In this document: positions 20,676 through 30,532 of the stretch, in pieces
Layout of the letters: each line of letters opens with the position of its first letter
How positions within the stretch are numbered: position 1 is the stretch's first letter
Source: Lineus longissimus
Lineage: Eukaryota > Nemertea > Pilidiophora > Heteronemertea > Lineidae
Assembly: GCF_910592395.1 (NCBI RefSeq)
Contig: NC_088321.1
Span: 7,252,001 to 7,316,000 of the forward strand
DNA length: 64,000 nt
Direction of reading: 5' to 3'
Notes under the pieces: generated by a model
What the model saw: only the letters and a program-made list of their open reading frames with translations
Databases searched by the model: none
What the model was told of the DNA's origin: nothing
Translations under genes and position numbers: made by a program

Positions 20676-20903
20676 GGGTGTCTACAAAACTAAGACCTAA
20701 GACCTAAGACCTACAAAACTAAGACCCTCCACCTACAAAACTCAGTACACTCCATTTTAATCTATAATGACAGACCGACTGCATGCATACAAGTCTAGTA
20801 AAAGGATTGCCTACCCTTGGAACCATAAAATTTTGGTAGGTCTTAGTTTTGTTGGTGGAGATCCTAGTTTTGTAGGTCTTAGGTCTTAGTTTTGGAAACA
20901 CCC
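20676..20903. mobile_element. 228-bp Mutator-like MITE, relative of 7560-8953
   Basis: It starts GGGTGTCTACAAAACTAAGA and ends ...TTTTGGAAACACCC, with taagacctaagacc repeats near both ends in inverted orientation. Perfect 10-bp direct repeats GGTGATGAAG flank it (20666-20675, 20904-20913). Ends and duplication length are those of the 1.4-kb kinase-carrying element, so the two are one family. It has no coding capacity. Confidence 0.8.
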
Positions 20904-20913
20904 GGTGATGAAG

Positions 20914-21410
20914 TCCTTGCCTACTTCCATATGATTTGCCACATAGATCGCACTACCATAGCTTAGACTGCTATTTAGGGGTTGTGACATACATGTACGT
21001 CTTTTTAGATAAAAGCTTGTAAATTGCATGCTCGAAACAATTGATATTGACCTGTCGTAACTGTCGTTTCACAAATATTCTGAGGGAGGCAGAACCTCAC
21101 ATATTTCTAATACGTAAAACATGTAAACCTGATTAAATTACATGTGTACCCAAGGCGTCATGCAGGCGCTACAACTAAACTTATCCCACAGCGCGGCAAG
21201 TTGAAATTTTTTGTCGGGTCCTTACAGCCCATTATTTTATGCTACAATTACACAGTTTGCAGAGTTTATTGGGTCTTTTCCGGCATTCAGTGAACGGTTC
21301 CTCAAACGGCGTCTCCTCTAATTCACTCAAGTTCCGTAATTCTTAAGATAGCAACGCATGCGCGTTCTATGACGAAATTCATTTATTTCTCTTCTTATCT
21401 TCATATTTAA
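20914..21410. other. No gene recognised
   Basis: AT-rich sequence without long frames, inverted repeats or matches to other parts of the window that I could see. Confidence 0.4.
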
Positions 21411-22655
21411 CCAGTCGATAGATATGATCGATAAATATGATTGCCATAGAACAATGCTATTTGGATAAGTTTTGGAAACAAGGAAACGGGGGTATGAAAA
21501 TAAAAATTGAAAGATGATTTTTTTCCTACGTTTTTAAAAATCACCCGATTTCAATATTTTATGTCGATTCATATTCTTTGATATTTATTAAGCACTTTAT
21601 CCCAATTGTTTATCTGAAATACACAATTTAAGCCAGTTCCATTGTATTTTCTTTATATAATTTTGTGTCTGAATATCTTTGAATTCTTCAGCCCATAACA
21701 CTGAGGTGCGGAAATTTAGGAAGAAAATGCAAAAAAATAAAGAGTAATGTTAATATTTCCTGATTTTTGGAATGGAATGTGATAAACAATATTTTGAGAT
21801 TGTGATGCTGCAAGAAGTTTTGAAATCGGATGATTTTTCATTTGAAAAATTTCACATTTTTGAATAATATAAGTTTTTTTCATTTCCCCTTTTTCAAAAA
21901 ATAAACAGACATTGTTCCAAGACAACATATTTATCGATAAAAGTTAGAAACGTGAAATGCGTAGCTCTTACGGTTAAGGAGGCATTCTTGTGTATTTGGG
22001 GTCTTTTTTAATACTTTTAAACGCTAATATGTTTTGCATGTGGAGGAGCCAAGCCCGCTGGGGCAGATGTGGGCCTCACGATAGGTTCATTCAGTGCCCG
22101 CAGGGGGCTTAGCGTATTAACTGTTTGTCTTGCCGTTCTCGCGAGCGCATAAGACACAACTTCATATAGTCGCTTTTATATGAAAATACCTCAGTTGTGT
22201 CCCAGGCGGGGGCAGGTCGGAAGAGGTCGGGAAAAAAACAACAGAAGACCAGTCCTGGCCCCGACGTTATCATGCACACACTCACCTACAACATATGAAA
22301 GTACATGGGCTGTAATATAGACCTGAACAAATAGATATTCTCAGTGGGAATGTTCTTGGCGAAAAATGAATTTGTGCAATAGTAATTCCCATGGCATAAT
22401 CTGAAGGATTGCTTGAGAGATGTAGGTCACAAACGCCCAATATTCAAAATTGCCTTTTTAAAATAGCAGTTGTCAAACTCCTAGTAAGCCCCTGCAACCA
22501 TTTTAGGCAAAGGATACATGTACAACTTACAATGGAGGAGGTCGACCTGAAATACGCCCGACTGACCGCGGTTCTAAAATCTAACGGAATGCGGCAGGAC
22601 AACTCTATGCTCCACTAGAAAAGCTTAACAACTCCAGAGTATTTTTGTTATGCTT
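21411..22655 (+). repeat. Dispersed repeat R2, copy 1 (about 1.2 kb)
   Basis: It matches 33167-34422 in order and orientation almost throughout. Shared text includes gaacaatgct, ggaaacaaggaaacggg, aagcccgctggggcagatgt, ccccgacgttatcatgcaca and ctccagagtat at the end. It ends directly before the L1-like ORF1, so part of it could be a 5' UTR. Within it the right arm of an inverted-repeat element (to about 22011) is preserved, but the outer left arm is missing in this copy. Confidence 0.7.
22532..22618 (+). CDS. Conserved 28-codon micro-ORF in repeat R2
   Basis: The frame MEEVDLKYARLTAVLKSNGM... ends in TAG. Copy 2 at 34300-34386 has the same length, start and stop, with only three conservative residue changes (R/Q, S/T, M/I) and two silent ones. 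An indel directly upstream shows that the flanks tolerate gaps that the ORF does not show. It could be the first coding exon of the element, an upstream ORF, or chance. Confidence 0.35.
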   Translation: MEEVDLKYARLTAVLKSNGMRQDNSMLH

Positions 22656-22797
22656 GTTGCGGAACAAAGCTGGCGGACGGCGTTACACGGACTGAAAATC
22701 TGCTCCGATTTTAACTCCCATTTTCCGGATTTAGCCGATAGTAAGTTTCTCAAACTTGACGAAAATAACAGTGAACTTGTTGTCTTTCGACTACAAT

Positions 22798-23695
22798 ATG
22801 CCAGGCCAAAATTCTGCACAGCCGGATAAGAAAAAAGCCCGTGCGAATTCTGCCGGTAACGTTTTGCCATTGGGCCAAATCCGTACCAGTACCCCAGCAT
22901 ATACATCATGTACAAGTACAGTGCATTCGACACCGAATGCCATGCCGCGCCCAGTAGGCCCTGCCGCAATGCCCGGACAACAAGCTGCTCAACCACCCGT
23001 GACGTACATGACCACGACGGTGCCCAATCAATGGTTGGCTGATATTCAGGCAAAATTAAGCGATATACAATCGAAGTTCAGCAAACTTGATTCAATCGAA
23101 CAAAAAACGCGGGACCATTCCCTTGATGTCGGACGGCTGAACAAAACCCTTGTAGAATATGAAAAAACAACGAAGTTTGTGAGTGAAAGCTTTGATAGTG
23201 TAAAGGACAGCCTGAAAGAGACCAACCATGAAATCAGACAACTGCGTAAGGACAACGAGGCACTAAAGAGCTAAATCACAGACTTGCAGTGTAGGTCTAT
23301 GATGATAACCTGTTATTCAAAAACATTGAGGAAACTGGTGGCGAAAACACCGAGGAAGTGATACAGAATTTCATTCGTAAGGAAATGCGTGTAAGTGATT
23401 AGGTAAACATCGAGGTGGCGCACAGGTACGGAAGGGGTGGCGGGGCGGACCCCGGCCCATTGTGGTGAAGTTCTGCTCTCGAAAGGACAAGTCCAAAGTA
23501 AAGAGCAATACTAGAAACCTGAAGGACACGAGGTACCAAGTTCACGAACAATTCCCTAAAATCGCAAATGACAGGCGGAAAATACTTTTCCAATACATGT
23601 ACTTGAAAAAGGCTAAATCGGATGGGAGGCGGGCGCCCCTTAATAGAGACGTGTTATTTGTCGACGGCAGGAATACGATGTCTCTGATTGGTTAA
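22798..23695 (+). pseudogene. L1-like retrotransposon ORF1 (RNA-binding protein)
   Basis: ATG 22798 starts a protein with a basic, Pro-rich N-terminus, a heptad-like coiled coil (FSKLDSIEQKTRDHSLDVGR and on, about codons 88-155) and an RRM-like block (NLLFKNIEETGG, then VAHRYGRGG). The C-terminal domain includes KDTRYQVHEQFPKIANDRRK and VLFVDGRN. This order (coiled coil, RRM, CTD) is that of L1/Tx1-type ORF1p, which trimerises and binds the element RNA. In-frame stops at 23272 and 23399 and a frameshift near 23460 inactivate it. Confidence 0.8.
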
Positions 23696-23700
23696 AGACG

Positions 23701-23920
23701 TCCGCCGCGAAGGTCTCCCGCGAAATTTGCATAAGTCCCCCGCAAATCGTGCAGAAGACTCCCGCGAAAATACCTCTGCCGCAAAATTCAAACCGTCCTT
23801 GGCTCCTGATTGGTTTAAATTGGGTCACGCGGCGAGATTTTTACGGCGCATTCTTTTGCGGCGTGTTTTTAGCGGGGCATTGTTGCGGCGCATCGTTCGC
23901 GGGAGGCCTTTGCGGTGCAA
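23701..23920. mobile_element. About 220-bp GC-rich inverted-repeat element between L1-like ORF1 and ORF2
   Basis: CCGCGAAGGTCTCCCGCGAA at the left and the complement of ttcgcgggaggcctttgcgg at the right form imperfect arms. The middle repeats cccgc and gcggcgc words. It separates ORF1 from the endonuclease region. No target duplication found. Confidence 0.5.
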
Positions 23921-24018
23921 GTAATTAATCGGCCGATATATCCTGATTTATGTCCCCTCCCGCCTACCATAGACGTTAAGATAGCGAAGACGTATGAGCC
24001 AGCCCATGGAAAAATCGG

Positions 24019-24945
24019 TTGCAACATGACGATTTCGTTGAATATATCAAAAACTTTGACGTTTTAGCATTCCAGGAAACAAAGAGAGATGAGGTTGATA
24101 CGGAGACATTGAGGGACATTTTTCCAGGTATTGATTTTGATTGCTTCCCTAACCACAGGAAAACACTTTCCACTTACAGGTCTGGTGGTACAGCAGTATG
24201 TATTAGAAGTGTTTGCGTCAATAAATTACACCACTTAAACATGATAATTCGAACCCCCAGTGGTTTCATGTAAAGAATGGCGTTATTCTTGAAACGGATT
24301 GTATTTTTGCCAATGTTTATATTCCCCCGGAGACCTCAAGGTATTCGAATATTGAAATATTTGATAACATTGAACAAGAGCTTTTAGCTAAGGCAACATT
24401 TCTTTCTCCTTATATCTTTTTGGGTGATTTTAATGCTTATACTTCAACTGTATCCGAGTTTGACATACTTGAAAATGATGCCAATGAAACCGACATATAC
24501 GGAGAGTTACGAAACGGTATAGAAGGTATCCCACCACGGGCGTCTATGGATCAACATAATTTGAATAACTATGGTAGAAGGCTTTTGCAGTTGGGTAAAA
24601 ATTCTAATCTTGTTATCTTGAACGGCCGTTACGGACACGATATACACCTTTCCAGAAATGGGGCGCTGAGTGTCCGAAATAGTGATGTCATAAGGGGAAA
24701 CTAGGCCTTGTGGTGGAGGGACAAAGGAGGTAGTCATGGTTGACCAACACACTTGAATGCCTTTAATGACGGACAAGGGGGGAAAAGTTAGTTCCAATGC
24801 AAGCCACCAATTTCGGGAAGCATGTGTAGGTGTGGTCGCTTTGACCTGTAAACTTGGCTCGATGGTAGATTGTGTATTCACTTCGGTGCCCCTTATACAA
24901 TCGATAGTAGACTTTTCAATCGAACCATTTGATCCACGTGACTAA
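24019..24945 (+). pseudogene. L1-like ORF2 endonuclease domain (truncated, with an internal insertion)
   Basis: FDVLAFQETKRDEV near 24050-24090 and IFLGDFNAYTS near 24414-24446 are the QET and GDFN blocks of the apurinic-type endonuclease. SMVDCVFTSVPLIQSIVDFS near 24858-24917 is its C-terminal part. About 160 bp of foreign sequence lie between about 24670 and 24830, and there is a frameshift near 24245. No reverse transcriptase follows, so the copy lacks its 3' half. Confidence 0.75.
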
Positions 24946-25113
24946 AACTTCGCTCCCATCAGCAGGTCCAATTGTCGCAACGGCGAGCGATTGAGTGAAA
25001 TTAAGGCCGGGCAAGTGAACAAATGCCGGGCAATGCATGTCTTCTTAGGGGAGATGAAACATTATTCGTGATTGTTACATGAACGCCATGTCTCAATTGT
25101 GTAATTACGACCT

Positions 25114-25325
25114 CGTGCACGGGCTAACATGCTTGAAAGATAGTTTCATCTTTCCAAAAGCATTATAGTTCGTGACATGGAGACATACGAATATATGCCG
25201 CGCAGATAACATCTTCAGTATACTGGTTCACATCACCATGCTATGTCTCGTACACGGGCCAACATGCTTCATATATTTAAATCGTTATACAAGCATTATA
25301 AGCTCGTCGGATGAAACATACGCCT
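25114..25325 (+). repeat. Tandem repeat, period about 135 bp (left part)
   Basis: Unit 1 (25114-25248) and unit 2 (from 25249) both begin cgtgcacgggctaacatgct-like text and share aagcattata and acatacg. Unit 2 is cut at 25325 by an inverted-repeat element and continues at 26018 (cgccacgcagatagcatcttcag). Confidence 0.6.
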
Positions 25326-26017
25326 GTGCCGTGACATTAGAGAATTCAACGCGTTCCGGTATGTCACGTTAACTCATTACAGAAGTTGCTAGTTTCGTCA
25401 GCCTCCATTAGATGGCGTGATATTACATGTAGTCATCACATTACGGATAAAGAATTTTAGAGAGATTTCAGGGGGTTTCATTTGCAATGACATGGGGGAG
25501 GGGGGGGGGGGGAAAGCACTCATAACCACTCAGCTGTTTCAGTTTTATGGCGTCGAGTTTTGCCATTGGGTTTGTGTTCGAATACTGCGTCCACCTGACT
25601 TCGGGAAAAGGCGCCTGGTTGTAGACTACTTTTATTGTCAGCTTTTTTTCTTGTACTTACTGGCAACCATGGTTGTGGCCTGGTCATGGATTAAACTATC
25701 GGGTAGAGTTTCTTGTCTAGCTGGTCAGTGTTGTCACAAGTTATTTGAATTGTTTTAATATGATTTTATTCTTGAAAATCGGTTATAATATTTACAGTAC
25801 ACTATTTTACAGAAAAACGATTATATAGCTAAGTATAAAACATTAAAGTTTGGTGAAATTCCAGCCTTTTTAAAGTGATGGAAGAGGGAGGCTGATAGAT
25901 TAGATAGTCGATAGTCAGATGCTCACGCCATCTCATGGAGGCTGATAAAACTAGCAACTGCTGTAATGAGTTAACGTGACATTCCGGAACGCGTTGAATT
26001 CTCTAATGTCACGGCAC
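25326..26017. mobile_element. 692-bp element with about 90-bp terminal inverted repeats and an 8-bp target duplication
   Basis: The left arm starts GTGCCGTGACATTAGAGAAT and runs to about 25420. The right arm (about 25930-26017) is its near-perfect complement. ATACGCCT flanks both sides (25318-25325 and 26018-26025). The preceding AC also fits, so the duplication could be read as up to 10 bp with ends shifted. It interrupts a tandem repeat unit that resumes on the other side. Long arms with an 8-10-bp duplication suggest a Mutator-like or hAT-like element. There is no coding region; the middle holds a poly-G run. Confidence 0.75.
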
Positions 26018-26085
26018 ATACGCCTATTCGCCACGCAGATAGCATCTTCAGTTTACTGTGTTCATATCACGATGTTATTGCTTTC
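26018..26085 (+). repeat. Tandem repeat unit 2, right part
   Basis: The text cgccacgcagatagcatcttcagtttactg matches unit 1 (ccgcgcagataacatcttcagtatactg) and completes the unit cut by the inserted element. Confidence 0.55.
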
Positions 26086-26227
26086 ATGATCAGTACATAT
26101 AAATATATAATCATTCTAACAGGTATTTTAATTTCCAAAAAATTATTTTAGCCTACAACGTTCTAAGATGGACAAGATGAAAATCTCTCTGCGAATGCTA
26201 GATTGCTATATGTTGTAATAATATTCC

Positions 26228-26428
26228 ATGCGGAACTCAGTTGATGTGCTTGAGCTTAATAAAGCTGACATCGTTTCTTGTGGGCCATTCGGCGAAATTT
26301 ATCTTCCCGTTAAAGGTCAATATGTTTATAAAGTCACAAGAAGACTAAACCCAACGATACCCGTTAGACATCCGCCTACAATTATGCTATGGCTGCCTGG
26401 CGAAAAGTATAGAGTATGCCCGAAATAA
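26228..26428 (+). other. Hypothetical ORF, 66 codons
   Basis: ATG 26228 opens a protein-like frame (EIYLPVKGQYVYKVTRRLNP). No domain recognised, no splice signals that decide, no neighbour that explains it. It could be a remnant of the virus-like segment that starts at 27944, but nothing shows this. Confidence 0.2.
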
Positions 26429-26689
26429 TTATCACTGTCTTAAATTAACGAGCAAGAGAAATTATGAGCATTATATCCGCACACTTATGATACGCAAGAA
26501 GGAATTTAAGTCCGACTCGGCATATCTGTATTTTCACTTATCTACAGACTCTACTTTACTCTCGGACGCTGATGAAGGCGCACTACGTACGTGAGCTGAA
26601 AAAAGCGCGTCGCCTGACTAGGATGATCTGGCCACGTGTCTACAGGCAATTAGACTATGAGAGAATGATATTGCAGTAACATTCTGTAT

Positions 26690-26965
26690 CTTTGCGCCTA
26701 TCAAAATCGGCGGTATGGTCGGGACGAAATTTATATAACTTTTTCTAATTTTGTTTCAGCTCTTAGATTGTAGAAAAACACGTTATACGCGCAAGTCCTG
26801 GCGCAAAAGACTTTTCCCGCTACACGTTAGTGCACGCCAACGTCACCCAGCTATTTATAAGACAACATTCTCCAAGCGTCGGCAATGGCAAATCATCGTT
26901 GCCAAGTCGCACTCGATTTACTGACTATGCGAACTGAGAGAGTGAGTAATCAAGCTGATGACGTC
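26690..26965 (+). repeat. R1-related repeat, copy B (diverged)
   Basis: It shares tttcagctcttagattgtagaaaaacacgtta, cgcaagtcctgg, ttttcccgct and gtgcacgccaacgtcaccc with R1 copies at 6001 and 56655. A second partial match to its own start (gcgcctatctaaatcgg...cgaaatttata) lies near 27090-27140. The ends are not sharp. Confidence 0.5.
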
Positions 26966-27858
26966 GCGGGAAAAATAGTTATCACTATGAGCCTTAAATC
27001 CCGACCTTGTGTCAGTAATTCATAGTTCGTCATGTGACATGTCATTAAGAAAGGAATATATTCCTCTGTAGGGTTGGTCTGCGTCTTGCGCCTATCTAAA
27101 TCGGTACGATCGAGCGAAATTTATAAAGCAGAAACGCAGAATTTTCTTAGACTTCAATTGGCTGCTAATTCATTCGAAATTTGACACAGTTAAAAATGGA
27201 TATTTAACCCGATTCTCTCCCGATTTCACCATCAGAGTTTCGAGCAGAGCACATATCACCATTTTTATCACGGCGAAACATGTGTATTATTGTTCATTGA
27301 CTGGGTATCATATTTCCATCAACTATCATTTGACATACTCAACCAGCGTTACGCTGGCACCAAGGTAGTCTGAATCTGAGACCACCGCGATCAATCAAGT
27401 TTCGCCTACGGCCCAGCATTGAACAAATACAAGTAACTTTGTTGGTGGCTTCAACTTATTCATTAGAATCGTTTTTGCAAAGTCATCCATACATACTGGC
27501 TTTAGCATTAAAAATGTTAGTAGAAGACGGATTTGACTCTGGTAGATGTACCAAGCCATAAATTAAATTAAGCTCGCCTTTACGGTAACCCTGGCCTACG
27601 ATTTATCGACAGAGTCACCGGGCGAAGAATAGCTCTTCGAACGTGTCACCCGACTAATGGCGCAAAGTTAATTGCTGTTGCACCGAATTTGACTGCGCTG
27701 GCTGTGGCTCAGCAGAAACTAGTTTAATTCTGCCAATTTCTCGACACGAACAAAGCTAAATTAACAACAATATATAATACTCGATTAAAACTCCAGCCGG
27801 GATTTAAAGATTTTTCAAAGTTATTTTTGCTACTGACATATTATCCGGGTTTTTGATT
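26966..27858. other. No gene recognised
   Basis: There are no long frames. Apart from the partial R1-like match near 27090-27140 I see no repeat or inverted-repeat structure. Confidence 0.35.
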
Positions 27859-27866
27859 TGACGTCA
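27859..27866 (+). promoter_or_regulatory. CRE-like TGACGTCA upstream of the 292-codon ORF
   Basis: A perfect palindromic TGACGTCA lies 78 bp before ATG 27944, followed by an AT-rich stretch (gtatttattacatttgcaat). It could be a CREB/ATF site of a promoter. No clear TATA box in the right place. A single 8-mer can arise by chance. Confidence 0.3.
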
Positions 27867-27943
27867 CAGAGCCTGGTCAAATAGTGTAAATTGACCGTAT
27901 TTATTACATTTGCAATATTATTTACGATAAAGGAGGTCGAAGA

Positions 27944-28822
27944 ATGGATTCCATAGGCAATGACCTATCATTTGACAAAAAATGTCTGTACAATTTATGC
28001 GACAAGATGACAGCGGCAAATGCATTTCAAGATGACGTAGATTACCACTTGTTATACGAAAGGATTGAGAGCCTAAGATCCTGGTCCGACTTTGTCTCCT
28101 ATCTCTTTCATGAACTTAAACAGACGCAGTGCATATTTTGCAGTACTTTGGAGGGCGGTTTAATCTTGCCCGATGTTGAATCTTATAGGAGATGCGAGAT
28201 CGATTTTTTTGTGAACGTGAGTAATGGTACGGAAGAGGAATGCACTGTACAGATTATAAAATGTCTAGGGATGCTCCCCTGTTTTGAAACACCACACATG
28301 TTTGGCGCTTTGGATCGCTTTCAATTTGAAAACAAATTTGTCAAACAACTGATTTGTGCCAATGTTAGCGTTGGTAATTATTATAAACATGTTCGACCAG
28401 TTCTGTCGGCCAACAACAGGATGCTAGACGGTCGAGCTTTTGTTAAAAAATGGTTAAGCGTAGTTAATGAACATATATTTCGCCTGGTGTTAACTGACGA
28501 AAAAGAGGGCTTTTGTTTCGATGCAACGACTAATTTTTGCTGGCCGGCCGTCAAAAGTGCTGATTTGTACATATGCTGCATTGACCTATACCACCGTTGT
28601 CCGTCGCTTCTGCAGAAATTTCCAAAAGCACCTATGTTACAGGCAAGCCCTAATCCTGTAATTGATACGAACCCTTTCAACTTTAATACAGGGGATGCGG
28701 CCTTTGATCTCAGTCTTGACAGCTTCTTAATGGAGCCCGCATTCAATCAACATCAAGTCGACAAATCTGATGCGCCTATTCTCAACGGCGGCAGTATTGG
28801 CGTCCTCACTGGTGGTGCCTGA
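27944..28822 (+). CDS. Uninterrupted 292-codon ORF of unknown family
   Basis: ATG 27944 (context gaagaATGG, purine at -3 and G at +4) to TGA 28820. This is the longest single ORF between about 6 kb and 60 kb that stays whole. It begins MDSIGNDLSFDKKCLYNLCD. The N-terminal two thirds are globular-looking and Cys-rich; the last about 60 residues are Asn/Pro/Gly-rich and probably disordered. ILPDVESYRRCEIDFFVNV near residues 74-92 loosely resembles the acidic strand of Mab-21/cGAS-like nucleotidyltransferases, but the rest of that fold is not evident. It opens a same-strand series that ends in a Polinton-like polymerase fragment. Confidence 0.6.
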   Translation: MDSIGNDLSFDKKCLYNLCDKMTAANAFQDDVDYHLLYERIESLRSWSDFVSYLFHELKQTQCIFCSTLEGGLILPDVESYRRCEIDFFVNVSNGTEEECTVQIIKCLGMLPCFETPHMFGALDRFQFENKFVKQLICANVSVGNYYKHVRPVLSANNRMLDGRAFVKKWLSVVNEHIFRLVLTDEKEGFCFDATTNFCWPAVKSADLYICCIDLYHRCPSLLQKFPKAPMLQASPNPVIDTNPFNFNTGDAAFDLSLDSFLMEPAFNQHQVDKSDAPILNGGSIGVLTGGA

Positions 28823-28866
28823 CACATCAGGTGTTCCGACTACATCAAACCTACCTTCATTCTGTA

Positions 28867-29070
28867 CAAACCGACCCCCGTCAGAGCATCAATTTAACGA
28901 CAAAATCGGGGAAGATTAAAACTACAAAACGCCCCCGTCAGAGCATCAATTCTGCGAAAACAATTTAAAGACAAAATCGGGCAAGATTAAAAATACAAAC
29001 CGCCTCCCGTCAAAGCATCAATTGCGCGAAAACAATGACTGAGAGGCAAAATCAGGCAAGACTAAAACTA
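28867..29070 (+). repeat. Tandem repeat, three units of about 60-74 bp
   Basis: Units start near 28867, 28927 and 28997. Each carries ccgtcagagcatcaatt (unit 3 cgtcaaagcatcaatt) and a tail gacaaaatcgggcaagatta. It directly follows the 292-codon ORF and leads into the next basic ORF, so it may be an expanded coding repeat now out of frame. Confidence 0.7.
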
Positions 29071-29390
29071 AGAGAAAAGCCGCATCCTCAACAAAAACAA
29101 CACGAGACAAAAAGACCCCACGAAGGCAAACTCCTAAAGCTCCGAGCATTCCTGTCTTTGACATGCCATTAGAAAATTTTCTCGAACCTACCAATGTGTC
29201 GACGATCCGTGCAGTCACTGCTTCACCTCTATTATCAATAGGCATTTCAACAGATGACGATAGCTTTTCTGACAATGACGATGAGACTGCCAAGGAAAGG
29301 CAACCAGGTCTTAAAGTTTCTGTTGAAAGTCAATCAGAGGCTCCATCATTAAGTAGCATTATAGAAAATGTGAATGAAATTGCCGAATAA
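29043..29390 (+). other. Basic-then-acidic ORF, disordered
   Basis: The frame is open from 29043 to TAA 29388. The N-terminal part is Lys/Arg/Thr-rich (TKRKAASSTKTTRDKKTPRR). The C-terminal part is Ser/Asp/Glu-rich (STDDDSFSDNDDETAKERQ) and ends in a likely helix. The next frame (29374-29556) continues as a helical region after a possible frameshift. Family unknown; DNA- or RNA-binding is only a guess from charge. Confidence 0.35.
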
Positions 29391-29657
29391 CAAAATGTCC
29401 TTAAAACGAACGAAACCTTTACAAATGTTGTCGGGCTACTGGAAAAAAATATATGGAGCTAAGTTGGACAAGACTGACAAAGATTCTGCAGCTCTCCTCG
29501 ATCAAGTTGCGCATAGACTCAGGAATCTTACAACGTTTTGGCAATATCATTTGTAAAACGGGTTTTTCGCGACAGGACTGCACAGCAGACAATCTTGGAC
29601 AAAATTACCCCATTCATATGACGTTTTTGCGGACTTTTTAAAAAAAAACAATCAAAA

Positions 29658-30152
29658 ATGACCGAGCTAGCAAAATATATCGAAAAGTGTAGAACTGATA
29701 ATAGCGCCTTGTTTGAAGAAGAGCAAAATGTACATTCCTTGTGGATTGAACACGCTGCTACTTTGAAGTCACCGCAGGCTATACTAGTATTGTCAGATCT
29801 CGATAGGAGATTAACTGATTATGGTTTAGAGTTTGATGCGAAATTAAAGGAGTTTGAAACTCAACTTTCGACTAAGACGATTGAACGAGAACTTTTGACC
29901 ATAGAAGTTCATTCAAGAGACACTTCAAATCAATTGAAAAGTTTCTGGCAGGGCGCTTTTTCCACGGCCAAACTAGCTGATATCATTTTCAGAGCTGTGA
30001 CCAGCATGAGCAGCTTAATAGTCCACGATGCAAATCAGATTATTCAAGAATCCTCAAAGCAGTCAAAAACCCTCTCCGCCGCGAGTAATTTGCGATTAAT
30101 TCATAAGAAAGATTTTGGGTCTGCTGAATTCAAAAGCTCGTACAAGACTTGA
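29658..30152 (+). CDS. Coiled-coil ORF, 164 codons, unknown family
   Basis: ATG 29658 to TGA 30150. The sequence is helical throughout, with heptad-like spacing (LEFDAKLKEFETQLSTKTIE and ELLTIEVHSRDTSNQLKSFW). Upstream, 29566-29650 in the same or a neighbouring frame continues the helix (RTAQQTILDKI), so the start may be further up or the gene may be broken. It lies in the same-strand series between the 292-codon ORF and the polymerase fragment. A structural role in a virion is possible but not shown. Confidence 0.4.
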   Translation: MTELAKYIEKCRTDNSALFEEEQNVHSLWIEHAATLKSPQAILVLSDLDRRLTDYGLEFDAKLKEFETQLSTKTIERELLTIEVHSRDTSNQLKSFWQGAFSTAKLADIIFRAVTSMSSLIVHDANQIIQESSKQSKTLSAASNLRLIHKKDFGSAEFKSSYKT

Positions 30153-30221
30153 GACAGATCTATCACCCTTTATCCGTTTTCGTGGATCAATTTAGCTCTC
30201 GAATATCATCTTGGTCACAGC

Positions 30222-30425
30222 TTGAGATGCAGTTTACAACTGTGCGCAAGGTGCTCCGGGGTCGCCTATCAAAAGAGCCGAGTCTCTAAGCCAACCAATA
30301 TTCCAGTGTCTGCTTTTCTGCGTTATAAGAAAATGATTTTCAATGAAATACAAAATAAATGTATGTGGAATTCAATCTCGCATCAAAAATATAAAGAAGC
30401 ACTGTCTAATTTACATGCTATTTGA
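30222..30425 (+). other. Short ORF in the virus-like segment
   Basis: A 67-codon frame from an ATG at 30225 or an alternative start, with PTNIPVSAFLRYKKMIFNEI and a Lys-rich helix. No domain recognised. The preceding 70 bp are open in two frames, suggesting a frameshift. Confidence 0.2.
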
Positions 30426-30532
30426 CACATGTTTGACGTTAAAGGCGTGCGAATAATCATATGTAAGTTGGCTCAAATGGTAAATGCACATGCAACAATG
30501 TCTCTCCTGACGCCTCTGCTCATAAAACCAAT

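Noticed and set aside
27944-28822. Assignment of the 292-codon ORF to the Mab-21/cGAS-like nucleotidyltransferases
   Set aside because: Only one acidic strand pattern fits loosely; the glycine-serine motif and the C-terminal Mab-21 features are not evident.
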